64,000 bases of DNA from Prolixibacteraceae bacterium (lineage in GTDB: Bacteria; Bacteroidota; Bacteroidia; Bacteroidales; Prolixibacteraceae): the NCBI GenBank assembly GCA_028683385.1, contig JAQUIJ010000001.1:434001-498000 (forward strand), written 5' to 3'. Below, in pieces: positions 1 through 8,343 of the stretch. The notes under the pieces were generated by a model. The model saw only the letters and a program-made list of their open reading frames with translations, ran no database searches and was not told where the DNA came from. How positions within the stretch are numbered: position 1 is the stretch's first letter; the number at the start of each line of letters is the position of its first letter. The translations under genes and the position numbers were made by a program.

Positions 1-1863
1 AATAAGAGTTTGGTCTTTGGATTCTTAACATTTACAATCCCTCTGGTTATTGGATTCCCAGTTTGCTATTACTTCCTCAATTACAGTTTTACGGCCAGCC
101 TGCTTATTTCCAGCATGTTCTCAACCCATACCATGGTTTCGTACCCTATTGTGAGTAAATTCGGAATTTCAAAAAATGAAGCAGTAGCAATTACTGTTGG
201 GGGAACAATTCTAACTGACACTGCCGTTCTGATACTTTTGGCCATCATTTTGAGTTCAAATAAGGGTGGATTAAGTTTATCCTTTTGGATACAATTAGTT
301 GGGGCCCTTGCTGTATTTTCAGGAATCATGTTCTGGATAATTCCGAAGGTTACTGCATGGTTCTTCCAAAAGTTAGAAAGTGAAAAAACTTCACATTTTA
401 TTTTTGTACTTTCAGTAGTCTTCTTTGCTGCATTCCTTGCCGAAGTCGCAGGAATTGAGCCCATTATTGGAGCTTTTGTTGCCGGGCTGGCATTAAATAA
501 ACTCATACCCTATTCTTCTGTTTTAATGAATCGGATCGAATTTGTTGGTCAATCCATCTTTATTCCATTCTTTCTGATTAGTGTGGGAATGTTGGTTGAC
601 GTAAAGGTACTTATGAACGGACCAACTGCTGTAATCATAGCTGTTACTTTATCGATAGTAGCATTGATAGGGAAATGGCTGGCGGCAGCCTCAACCAGTA
701 AAATATTCAGGTATTCGTCTGATCAGCGAAATCTTATTTTTGGATTGAGTAGCTCGCATGCAGCAGCTACTCTGGCCGTTATTATGGTTGGATTCAAAAC
801 TGGTATTATTGGCGAAAATGCATTAAATGGAACGATCTTGCTCATTCTTGTAACCTGCCTGATCGCAACCTTAATTACCGAAAATGCCTCACGTCGGATA
901 TTGACTTCAGAAAAAGATGAACCAGTCATTGAATATCCGGTTCAAAACAGCGAACATATTATGATTCCTATTGCAAATTTAAACAATATGGAAACATTGC
1001 TTGAGTTTGCTGTTTTCATGAAAAATAAAAAATCGATAAACCCCATTACGATATTGTCGGTCGTTCCAAACGACGAGGAAGCCGAAAAAAATCTGGTGAG
1101 GGCAAAAAAGAACTTGCAACCGCTAGTGAAAATGGCTTTGGCCAACGAAACCAAAGTAAAAATCACGGCAACTATCGATCACAACATTGCTGGTGGAATC
1201 ATTAGAGCTTCGCGCGAAGAAATGACCGATACAATAATGATTGGTTGGCCTCGTAAAACCGGATTAATTGAGCGTTTTATCGAAACAAAAACAGCCTTGA
1301 TTATTTCGAGAACAAGCAAAGCCATTTATATCTGTAATTTTGAGCATCCATTGGTTGGACACAACAAAATTGTTTTGGTATGCCCACCTCTTGGTGAGCT
1401 TGAGCCGGGATTTGAAATCTGGATACCTAAAGTCAATAATCTATCAAAAGAATTAAGTCTGAATGTACACTGCTACTGTAATTCAACGTCAAAAGAAGCA
1501 ATTATTGAATTTTTTCACCGTCATAAGCAAAAAAGTGGATTTACTTTCTCCAATGAATTTGAATTAACTGATCTCAAAATGTTGAAGAACCGCATGAGTT
1601 CGGATGATTTGCTGATTTATGTGGCAGCGCGTAGAACATCTGTTTCGTACGATAATTGTATGGAAAATATCCAGGAAAAGCTGGAAAAGAATTTTCCAGA
1701 CAATAGCAAAATTATTATTTACCCGCGAACACATCACATCGATAGCAAATTCAGCGAGTATGGCGATATTAATCCGGAATCGCTGAATCAAGGGCTCGAA
1801 CGAGTTCAGAAAATTGGCAAAGACTTGGGAAACCTGCTAAAGAGAGATCACGGCAAGTCATAG
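1..1863 (+). CDS. Cation/proton antiporter (CPA2 family) with C-terminal cytoplasmic domain, 5'-truncated
   Basis: The reading frame is open from base 1, so the gene begins before the window; an in-frame TTG at 10 is not a credible start because it lies inside a membrane segment. About 290 residues of hydrophobic helices typical of the Na+/H+ exchanger fold are followed by a soluble region of about 300 residues. The membrane part shows the family's glycine-rich helices, such as GIEPIIGAFVAGLALNK, and a conserved LIFGLSSSHAAATLAV segment. The soluble part has UspA-like alternating strands and helices (HIMIPIANLNNMETLLEFAV) and probably regulates transport. Predicted role: monovalent cation/proton exchange at the inner membrane. 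It converges on the LytTR gene with a 13-base gap. The ion specificity cannot be read from the sequence. Confidence 0.85.
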   Translation, partial: NKSLVFGFLTFTIPLVIGFPVCYYFLNYSFTASLLISSMFSTHTMVSYPIVSKFGISKNEAVAITVGGTILTDTAVLILLAIILSSNKGGLSLSFWIQLVGALAVFSGIMFWIIPKVTAWFFQKLESEKTSHFIFVLSVVFFAAFLAEVAGIEPIIGAFVAGLALNKLIPYSSVLMNRIEFVGQSIFIPFFLISVGMLVDVKVLMNGPTAVIIAVTLSIVALIGKWLAAASTSKIFRYSSDQRNLIFGLSSSHAAATLAVIMVGFKTGIIGENALNGTILLILVTCLIATLITENASRRILTSEKDEPVIEYPVQNSEHIMIPIANLNNMETLLEFAVFMKNKKSINPITILSVVPNDEEAEKNLVRAKKNLQPLVKMALANETKVKITATIDHNIAGGIIRASREEMTDTIMIGWPRKTGLIERFIETKTALIISRTSKAIYICNFEHPLVGHNKIVLVCPPLGELEPGFEIWIPKVNNLSKELSLNVHCYCNSTSKEAIIEFFHRHKQKSGFTFSNEFELTDLKMLKNRMSSDDLLIYVAARRTSVSYDNCMENIQEKLEKNFPDNSKIIIYPRTHHIDSKFSEYGDINPESLNQGLERVQKIGKDLGNLLKRDHGKS

Positions 1864-1876
1864 CCTTTATTCATGC

Positions 1877-2611
1877 CTAAACTCCGCTAACAGAACCACT
1901 AAAATTTAGCATATTTAGTACTGCATTTTTGAAACTACGGCCAATGGGCAACTCTTTCCCTTGAACTTCTATAGTGTTGGCAGTAAACGCTTCAATTTTA
2001 TTTACCGATATGATAAACGATTTATGAATACGGAGAAAGTTTTCGGAAGGTAGCTTCTCTTCCATTTGCGACATACTGGTTTTGGTAATGATCTTGCGTT
2101 TGTCGGTGTAAACCTGCACATATTCGCTCAACCCTTCAATGTACTTGATTTCAGAAAGATATACTTTGACAACCTTCTTATTTTCCTTGACATAAATAAA
2201 CGCTTCGTCTACCGATTTATCGGCTGAGTTACCGGGAACAACCTGAATATCTTCCTGGTTCATCTGGTAATATTTATTCACCGATTTTAGAAAGCGTTCA
2301 AACGTAATTGGTTTGAGCAAATAATCGACCACGTCAAGTTCAAAACCTTCGAGTGCATATTCGCGATAGGCAGTTGTTATAATTACCTTGGGAGCATGTT
2401 TTAATGTCTTCAAAAATTCAATACCTGTAATCTGAGGCAACTGAATATCCATAAATATCAAGTCAACCTGTTTTTCGCGTAAAACATTTAAGGCTTTCAT
2501 GGCATCGCTGCATTCTGCTACAACTTCAAAATTTTCCAGTTTTTGTGCATGTCCGCGAATGAGTTCCCTGGCCAGGGGTTCATCATCAACAATTAAGCAT
2601 TTGGTTTTCAT
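1877..2611 (-). CDS. LytTR-family response regulator
   Basis: A 244-residue response regulator. The receiver domain (about residues 3-120) has the acidic pair DDE at 9-11 and the probable phosphoacceptor D55 in FMDIQLP. The C-terminal LytTR DNA-binding domain (about 145-238) carries the family pattern IKYIEGLSEYVQVYT and FLRIHKSFIISVNKI. It is the last gene of a minus-strand cluster after a LytS-type histidine kinase and a lipoprotein metallopeptidase, 116 bases downstream of the peptidase, so it is very probably the partner of that kinase. Its target genes cannot be inferred from the window. Confidence 0.93.
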   Translation of the reverse strand: MKTKCLIVDDEPLARELIRGHAQKLENFEVVAECSDAMKALNVLREKQVDLIFMDIQLPQITGIEFLKTLKHAPKVIITTAYREYALEGFELDVVDYLLKPITFERFLKSVNKYYQMNQEDIQVVPGNSADKSVDEAFIYVKENKKVVKVYLSEIKYIEGLSEYVQVYTDKRKIITKTSMSQMEEKLPSENFLRIHKSFIISVNKIEAFTANTIEVQGKELPIGRSFKNAVLNMLNFSGSVSGV

Positions 2612-2727
2612 GTTTAGAAGTTTTCAGTGTTTCGGTTCTGTTTTCGATATATATAAAGACTTACTTATTCAGAAAATGTTACGTCGTTTCGCAAAATTTA
2701 TCAGAAAAACTGAAAATCTATTTTGAA

Positions 2728-4461
2728 TCACTTCCCGTTTTTCACATCGTTACCAACCAGCTCCTCCACAAAATAGGATGAATTCAATGGTTCGCCAGTA
2801 GCCTTTTCGACCAGTTTTTCCCAAGGCAGCAAATCACCATATCGGAACAAATTATCAATAAGGTATTTGCCAACAGCTTTGTTCTCCTGAATACTCAAGG
2901 TGTTTTTATTCAGAATTTTATCACCAACGGCATGTTTCAATTGAGCCGCAAAAACGTCGGCTACAACATAGTTTTGAACGTTGCACGACAAACTTGTGAA
3001 ATACTTATTTGCGGCCCAAAAACAAGTTCCGCTTTCTGTGGGAAAATTAATCCCCAGAAATTTCAGGTTCAGGTCGTGCCAAAGTAAATCCAGGTCCTGA
3101 TCGGGCGAGGCGTAAATTTCGCGCTCAAACTCGGCAAATACCATTTGTTTCCTAATTCTGAACAGTTGATCAACCTGCCGAAAATGCCGACAGATCAAAG
3201 CTATTTGATTCTTCGTTTTATCGTCGCAAGTAACTTCCTTGCTCAGCCACGAACTATCCAAAGCCATATTCGAGAAATAACTGGCAATTCCTTCAGCTAT
3301 AAATGAACTGGGGCCTTTTAATAAATATGGAACATCATCATCAATATTTTTATAGTGCGTGGCATGCCCTCCCTCATGCAGAATTTTGGTTAATCCCTCG
3401 AAAGTATTAGTTATTCCACCAATAATCCGGATATCGGTTCTAAAATCGATGACGACAGTTACATCCATCTTGCCTTTCCGAAGTTCGCTTTTATCAATCA
3501 CATCCTGAATTGGAAGTCCAATTCCTGAAAAGAAATCCGAAGCCCGCTTTACTGGATCTATTGGGGCAAGTAATGAATCGAGTTTTGAGATAAAGTTTTT
3601 GGGCAAGTAGCTTGTTCGACTGTCATTGTAATGCCATGGACGAAGTTGCCCGATTGATATACCAAAACGTTTGGCTAGTTTTTTATCTATTATCTTTTTA
3701 ACTTCAAAGAACTGATCTCTGGTCCTCTGTTCGATTTCTGCAATCAGAGATTGAATCCTTTGAGGTGACTGATCTTTTCCCTCAAGAACCAGGTGGTAAT
3801 AATCAGGAAAACCAAAAGAAGCCGCTACCTCGTTTCGGTCTTTTACCAATTTTATGATATCAGGAGCCATTGCCTTGCCAGTCTTTTGAAAAGACCTTGC
3901 GATGTCTTCCATTAATTGATTGCTGGTCGTACTTTTCTTAATCGAATCAATTTTTGCGGAACTATAAACTTTGCCATTGAGTTCCAGTTTTACGGTTGAT
4001 GCCGCATGCGATAACTTTGTTTCACTTTCAAGTAGCTTTTGGTATTTGTCCGACTCGATTTGCGAGCTGGTGAAAGTATGATACAGATAAATTAGCTGTC
4101 TGGATAGCAATGTATCTGTTATTAAACCTGAGTTCTTCAATTTCTGCAGAAGATCAAAATCTTGCTCGTTAGTGAAAACATTTTTTGTGATGGTTGAAAA
4201 GTGATCCGGGCTAAATTTTTCCGGCAGACTTCTGTTCGATTTGCTGAAATCCAGTTCAAGATCAATCAGCTTCTTATAATCTGACTCATCACCCGAAACT
4301 GAAGCCTTCCAGTAAGCAAGTGAGCTTTCCTTGTAATAATTTCTTATTAAGCCAGTTTTACGGTCGAGATAATGGCGTAATATGGATTCAGCCTGCTTTT
4401 TCTGATTAAGGCAGCCCCCAACAACAACAATGACAACTAAAAGAAGAAGAATTTTACGCAT
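2728..4461 (-). CDS. M2/M3-like zinc metallopeptidase lipoprotein (ACE-like)
   Basis: A 577-residue protein with an N-terminal hydrophobic segment ending in a lipobox (VVGGC, Cys17), so it is predicted to be an exported lipoprotein. The zinc-binding HEGGH motif is at 362-366 and the likely third ligand, Glu390, lies in SFIAEGIASYF; this is a gluzincin arrangement. LRPWHYND and the run VPYLLKGPSSFIAEGIA resemble bacterial relatives of peptidyl-dipeptidase A (family M2) and oligopeptidase F (M3). Predicted role: peptide or dipeptide cleavage at the cell envelope. Its start overlaps the end of the upstream histidine kinase gene by 8 bases, and the LytTR regulator follows, so the peptidase sits inside a two-component system operon. 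Confidence 0.85.
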   Translation of the reverse strand: MRKILLLLVVIVVVGGCLNQKKQAESILRHYLDRKTGLIRNYYKESSLAYWKASVSGDESDYKKLIDLELDFSKSNRSLPEKFSPDHFSTITKNVFTNEQDFDLLQKLKNSGLITDTLLSRQLIYLYHTFTSSQIESDKYQKLLESETKLSHAASTVKLELNGKVYSSAKIDSIKKSTTSNQLMEDIARSFQKTGKAMAPDIIKLVKDRNEVAASFGFPDYYHLVLEGKDQSPQRIQSLIAEIEQRTRDQFFEVKKIIDKKLAKRFGISIGQLRPWHYNDSRTSYLPKNFISKLDSLLAPIDPVKRASDFFSGIGLPIQDVIDKSELRKGKMDVTVVIDFRTDIRIIGGITNTFEGLTKILHEGGHATHYKNIDDDVPYLLKGPSSFIAEGIASYFSNMALDSSWLSKEVTCDDKTKNQIALICRHFRQVDQLFRIRKQMVFAEFEREIYASPDQDLDLLWHDLNLKFLGINFPTESGTCFWAANKYFTSLSCNVQNYVVADVFAAQLKHAVGDKILNKNTLSIQENKAVGKYLIDNLFRYGDLLPWEKLVEKATGEPLNSSYFVEELVGNDVKNGK

Positions 4462-5566
4462 TTGCTGCTAATCTTTGATTACAGTCTTTACTGATTTCCA
4501 AACGGATATGGAATTCATTCGCTTTTCGGTTGATTTCCAATACATGATCTTTTGGATAAATAAGTTTCAGACGCCTTTTAATATTTGACAAACCAACTCC
4601 TTCTACGATCTCGTCGCTTGTACTGGTTGCATTTGGAATGCTGTTTGAAGCCTCAAATTCAAACCGGCTGCCTTTTACCCTGATCAAAAGTTTAATCCAT
4701 GGTGAACCCAGGTCATTACTGCATCCATGTTTGAAACAGTTTTCAACAAATGTATAAAGCATCATGGGCGGTATGAGGCATTCGGGATTGTCGATTTCCT
4801 TTTTAAACGAGATCGAAAGCCGATCTGAATAACGAAGTTGTTCAAGTTGAATATAATCGCTTATAAGTTTTATCTCCTTCTCCACCGAAATCTCTTCCGA
4901 ATTGCATTCGTAAAGAACATAGTGGAACAAGTCTGATATTTTTGAAATAACCTCAGGAGTTTTATCGCTTTTCTGCAAGGCTAAAACATAAAGGTTGTTG
5001 AAAGTATTGAACAAGAAGTGAGGATTCAACTGAGCTTTCAATACCTGTAATTCAGAAACTAACTGTTTACGCTCCGATTCATTTGCCAATGCCTGACTAT
5101 TTAACCAGTCTCTGTAATATTTGAACATCGCAAAAACAATGGTTGGTCCAATCATCCAAAACACATTTATGAAGAAAATGTCGACATTTATCCACTCATT
5201 TGGATAAAGGATTTCGGGAATAAACAGTGCGAAATAAACATATCGACTTACTATTGCACGTAACAAAGCTGCAATGCTCGTTGATAAAATCAATATAACA
5301 AAGAAATGCCAATACTTTTGCTTCAAAAGAAACCTTGGTACCACGAAGTAAATAACCCCATAAGTGAACAGCATGAAAAGAGGAAGGTGAACCAAAAAGT
5401 TGAGCAGGAAAAACTGATAAGGAAAATTTTGCTGGTAGCTGAAGATAAACGACCCCATCAGAACAAACAGAATCCAGAATAAAAAATGAATGACCGGACG
5501 ACTGTTGAAAAATTGATATATCGATTTCATTAACATGTATAATAATTGAATTCTAAGGTTTCTCAA
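4454..5566 (-). CDS. LytS/YehU-type sensor histidine kinase
   Basis: A 370-residue membrane kinase. Four hydrophobic helices (about 24-43, 54-76, 86-108, 128-148) with almost no extracytoplasmic domain are followed by the His_kinase domain signature LKAQLNPHFLFNTFNNLY with phosphoacceptor His183. An ATPase domain follows, with an N-box-like segment LYTFVENCFKHG and the glycine motif GVGLSNIKRRL. Alternative starts at Met12 or Met14 would remove only the first few residues. It is translationally coupled to the metallopeptidase gene (8-base overlap) and is the probable partner of the LytTR regulator further downstream. The signal sensed is unknown; the position of the peptidase suggests a peptide or envelope cue, which is inference. 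Confidence 0.93.
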   Translation of the reverse strand: MRNLRIQLLYMLMKSIYQFFNSRPVIHFLFWILFVLMGSFIFSYQQNFPYQFFLLNFLVHLPLFMLFTYGVIYFVVPRFLLKQKYWHFFVILILSTSIAALLRAIVSRYVYFALFIPEILYPNEWINVDIFFINVFWMIGPTIVFAMFKYYRDWLNSQALANESERKQLVSELQVLKAQLNPHFLFNTFNNLYVLALQKSDKTPEVISKISDLFHYVLYECNSEEISVEKEIKLISDYIQLEQLRYSDRLSISFKKEIDNPECLIPPMMLYTFVENCFKHGCSNDLGSPWIKLLIRVKGSRFEFEASNSIPNATSTSDEIVEGVGLSNIKRRLKLIYPKDHVLEINRKANEFHIRLEISKDCNQRLAANA

Positions 5567-5914
5567 ACAAGTTTAAAATTAAACTATCGAATTTCTGCGA
5601 TATACATATAAGGGGAAAAGTCATCATGCATTTTGTTCCTATATCGACAATCAATTACTGAAATTCAGACTAAATTAATAAAAGGATAACGGAAAAAAGA
5701 AAACAGCTATTTATACCACAAAAGAACATACAAATGCAGCACAATAGGACACCAATGCAGTTTGGCCAGCGATTTGAGTTATTCGGCCAGAGTTATATTC
5801 ATTTGGATATAATTCTACTTTAACAGATTCAATTCGGAGAATGATTTTTCAGCTTTTTAATGTGTTAAAGTAGAAATAAGTTGTCCCGCGGATGACCTGC
5901 CCTTTTTGTATATG
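5567..5914. other. Non-coding interval upstream of the histidine kinase gene
   Basis: An AT-rich stretch with no credible gene. It should hold the minus-strand promoter of the kinase-peptidase-regulator cluster, but no clear TAnnTTTG element was found. It contains the short terminal-inverted-repeat element at 5815-5873, listed separately. Confidence 0.5.
5815..5873. repeat. 59-bp element with perfect 10-bp terminal inverted repeats
   Basis: The element starts with CTACTTTAAC (5815-5824) and ends with its exact complement GTTAAAGTAG (5864-5873). The first 44 bases recur at 36971-37014 with only two differences. It is non-coding and resembles a miniature mobile or palindromic repeat element. 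Confidence 0.6.
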
Positions 5915-5950
5915 AAAAAATTCCTCGAAAGTGAAATTCGAGGAATTTTA
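5915..5950 (-). terminator. Intrinsic terminator of the 163-residue exported protein gene
   Basis: A perfect 12-bp inverted repeat (5918-5929 with 5937-5948, AAATTCCTCGAA arm) with a 7-base loop is followed on the minus strand by a run of T residues. It lies 67 bases past the stop codon of the minus-strand gene ending at 6017. Confidence 0.75.
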
Positions 5951-6016
5951 AAAATGACTACCCAACTATTTAATGAAAGTCAAAACAGCGATTCAATTTC
6001 CTGTCCAAATTGGCAA

Positions 6017-6508
6017 TTACAATTCAGCAAGATGATCATTTTTAATCAGGGACGGGAAATAGCAGGCAATCAAACCGAGCAATTCATCTTCCGTTTTAGG
6101 ATACTGCGAAATAATTCTTTGAGAATAAAAGTCGGCATTATCCATCATTTGATTTATCACAAACGAAGAAACCGTTTGATATTCTTTATTGATCCGTTTT
6201 ACCCCAAAAACATGCCTATTGCAAACGTATTCTACTTCAAAGTTCTTGGAACGGACAATGAAATTCATACATTTTTTAGTTTTCTTAACGCCAATTAAGA
6301 CAGGAGAATCGCTGTTTGCATAGCTCAACTCGTAAGTCTTAAGCGTTTCATCCCCAATTTTTAACATTTCATTCGAAGTACGAATACTATATTGACCAAG
6401 TTCTGTCAATGATTGACCGCTAATAAGCGTGGTTCCACTTTCCCTTGCCGTGGCAAACATATTGACCAGCAGCAAACACAATGCGAAAAATCCAATTCGT
6501 GTTTTCAT
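6017..6508 (-). CDS. Small exported protein of unknown function
   Basis: A 163-residue protein. The start chosen is the ATG at 6508, because it gives a clean signal peptide (MKTRIGFFALCLLLVNMFATA) and a mature protein of about 140 residues; the frame extends further upstream but that stretch looks like untranslated leader. The mature part has a short motif CMNFIVRSKNFEVEYVCN with two cysteines that could form a disulfide, and a helical C-terminus. I do not recognise the family. A strong terminator follows at 5915-5950, which supports the strand choice over the overlapping plus-strand frame. Confidence 0.65.
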   Translation of the reverse strand: MKTRIGFFALCLLLVNMFATARESGTTLISGQSLTELGQYSIRTSNEMLKIGDETLKTYELSYANSDSPVLIGVKKTKKCMNFIVRSKNFEVEYVCNRHVFGVKRINKEYQTVSSFVINQMMDNADFYSQRIISQYPKTEDELLGLIACYFPSLIKNDHLAEL

Positions 6509-6700
6509 GTTTTTTAGTTTTATTGTTCTTGTTTCTTTTAGCTGAAGTAAATTTATTTCAAAACATGAAGCCAAAAAGGATAAGTCAACAAACACAGGCT
6601 TTGCGATTAGGAAAGCAAAAAAACAGTATACCAACGCCATTCATGTCTCCAAATACTGTTTTCGTAAAAGTCCTATTTTAAACCGATTACCTGAAATAGT

Positions 6701-6727
6701 AAAGGCCTCCGTTTCCGAAGGCCTTAT
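6701..6727 (-). terminator. GC-rich hairpin, possible terminator of the 63-residue protein gene
   Basis: AAGGCCT and AGGCCTT arms enclose a TCGGAAACGG core with a further CCG/CGG pairing. It lies about 60 bases past the stop of the minus-strand gene ending at 6787. The T-tract after it is weak, so termination is uncertain. Confidence 0.45.
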
Positions 6728-6786
6728 GGGTTTAAACTGATCCCCACCGAATGGGGAAAACTACTTTGAAAAACTAAACCGGGCAA

Positions 6787-6978
6787 CTAGGCAACTCTCA
6801 TTGCAAAGGCATTGGTCAGGATGTCAGGATACATTTCCCTGAAATTATCGAAACACCATTCTTTTAAATGACCAATTTCTGATTCACTCACCCAGTTAAT
6901 ACACTTTGCCAGTTCTTTCCGGAATAATTCGCGGCTAAAACTAACCTTTGGTAAAATAACTTTAGCGTACTCTAACAT
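6787..6978 (-). CDS. Small conserved-type cytosolic protein (63 aa), unknown function
   Basis: A 63-residue protein beginning MLEYAKVILPKVSFSREL with a mixed-charge helical character (LFRKELAKCINWV, LKEWCFDNFREMYPD) and no signal peptide or membrane segment. It resembles short single-domain proteins that I recall being common in Bacteroidota genomes, typically starting MLEYAK, but no function is known to me. It stands alone, with a hairpin on its 3' side at 6701-6727. Confidence 0.65.
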   Translation of the reverse strand: MLEYAKVILPKVSFSRELFRKELAKCINWVSESEIGHLKEWCFDNFREMYPDILTNAFAMRVA

Positions 6979-7198
6979 TGTTGTTGTTTTTTGTGTTTCT
7001 GTAATTGTTTCCTAAAAATAACGAATTTTCACCAGTCCTAAGTATGTCCAAAATCAGCATTAACAGAGTTTAACATCGTTTACATATATTTTTGTAAATA
7101 AGATCCTGAGATACAAGTCAATATCATTTAAAACTCACATTCTGTTTCAAAACATCTTTGATGACATAATTTTACAGCACAAAACAACAGCTTTCAGA

Positions 7199-7981
7199 TT
7201 ACGATTTCGTTGCAATGGTATTAATAAAACCTGAAACTTTTTGCTCGATTGTACTGTGTCCTTCGAGTGCTTTCACAAATGCTGAACCAATGATTGCACC
7301 ACTGGCATATTGGCAGGCATTCCTGAATGTTTCGGCATTTGAAATCCCAAATCCAATCAACCTTGGATTTTTTAATGACATTGAATTTACACGTTCAAAA
7401 TATTGTTTCTGAAAGTCGGACACACTGGTTTTGGCGCCGGTGGTTGAATTGCTCGAAACCATGTAAATAAACCCGGTTGATACCTCATCAATTTTGCGAA
7501 GTCGTTCGTCCGAAGTTTGAGGCGTGATCAGGAATATATTGTGCAGGTTATTGGCTTCAAAAACAGCTTTGAATTCTGTTTCATAAACATCCAATGGTAA
7601 ATCGGGAATAATCAATCCATCGATTCCAATTTCATTGCATTTTTTGCAAAAGGCTTCCACTCCATATTGAAGCACTGGGTTAATGTACCCCATCAGGATA
7701 AGCGGAATTTCAACTGATTGGCGGATGTCTTTCAATTGGTCGAACAGTTTTCGAATGCTCATGCCATTTTGTAATGCAATCAGGCTGCTGTGCTGAATCA
7801 CTGGGCCATCAGCCACCGGATCAGAAAAAGGCATCCCGATTTCAATCAGATCAACTCCATTCTTAACCAACTCCTGAATAACAGGAACTGTATCTTCCAG
7901 ACTTGGATATCCGGCTGTAAAATATACCGAAAGCACCTGTTCCTTTTTCTCCTGAAATAGCTTATTTATTCTATTGTTCAT
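7199..7981 (-). CDS. trpA: Tryptophan synthase alpha chain
   Basis: A 260-residue TIM barrel that cleaves indole-3-glycerol phosphate to indole and glyceraldehyde 3-phosphate. The catalytic Glu47 and Asp58 are visible in DLIEIGMPFSDPVADGP, and the phosphate-binding end has GFGISNAE and GAIIGSAFVKAL. Length is normal for the family. It is the last gene of the trpEGDCFBA operon and is separated from trpB by 362 bases filled with repeat elements, an unusually wide gap for two subunits of one complex whose genes often overlap. Confidence 0.97.
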   Translation of the reverse strand: MNNRINKLFQEKKEQVLSVYFTAGYPSLEDTVPVIQELVKNGVDLIEIGMPFSDPVADGPVIQHSSLIALQNGMSIRKLFDQLKDIRQSVEIPLILMGYINPVLQYGVEAFCKKCNEIGIDGLIIPDLPLDVYETEFKAVFEANNLHNIFLITPQTSDERLRKIDEVSTGFIYMVSSNSTTGAKTSVSDFQKQYFERVNSMSLKNPRLIGFGISNAETFRNACQYASGAIIGSAFVKALEGHSTIEQKVSGFINTIATKS

Positions 7982-8086
7982 TGTTAAATTTATTAGCTGC
8001 GTTTAAATCATGTGGACTAACTCAAAAAACCAAACATTCAATGTGCTGGTCGATGTTGTATCAAAAGTCAAAATTTCAAAAATTCA

Positions 8087-8208
8087 ACTTTCAAATTGTA
8101 AGTTCTCCTTCATTTCACCCCTCCAAACCTCCCCTTAAGGGGCGGCTTTGAAGTCCCCTTCAGGGGACTTAGGGGATTTAACAGTGTCTGACTTTCAAAT
8201 TGTAAGTT
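8087..8208. repeat. CCCC/GGGG palindromic element flanked by 18-bp direct repeats (trpB-trpA gap)
   Basis: Two identical 18-base copies of ACTTTCAAATTGTAAGTT (8087-8104 and 8191-8208) flank an 86-base segment. That segment contains CCCCTTAAGGGG and CCCCTTCAGGGG inverted repeats, of a type that recurs in many Bacteroidota genomes. The layout resembles an element inserted with target duplication or deletion between direct repeats. Confidence 0.65.
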
Positions 8209-8257
8209 TTTGGAAAAACATAATCACGTTTGATACAGCCTCCTGCCATCTGAATGT

Positions 8258-8285
8258 TGAGATCCTGAAACAAGTTCAGGATGAC
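8258..8285. repeat. ATCCTGAA palindrome (repeat family shared with the trpF-trpC gap)
   Basis: Arms ATCCTGAA (8262-8269) and TTCAGGAT (8275-8282) enclose ACAAG. The same consensus (CCTGAACTTGTTTCAG) occurs inverted at 10231-10259 and as a CCCCGAA variant at 10274-10300. Confidence 0.65.
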
Positions 8286-8299
8286 GTCAGTTCCTGATT

Positions 8300-8332
8300 A
8301 TTCATCGGGTGACTTAGAGTCGCCCGATGAAT
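8300..8332. repeat. 14-bp hairpin in the trpB-trpA gap
   Basis: Arms 8300-8313 and 8319-8332 (ATTCATCGGG core) pair with a single G-T wobble around a 5-base loop. No T-tract follows on the minus strand, so it is more likely an mRNA-stabilising or repeat-borne hairpin than a terminator. Confidence 0.6.
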
Positions 8333-8343
8333 CTCCAATTCTT

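Noticed and set aside
5906-6298. Plus-strand 130-codon frame overlapping the exported protein gene
   Set aside because: It runs through a perfect terminator hairpin at 5918-5948 and opposes a minus-strand frame with a signal peptide and normal composition; its protein has no recognisable features.
6481-6681. Plus-strand 66-codon frame with a hydrophobic start
   Set aside because: It overlaps the start of the minus-strand signal-peptide gene and the apparent hydrophobic part is the reverse of that signal peptide; no supporting motifs.
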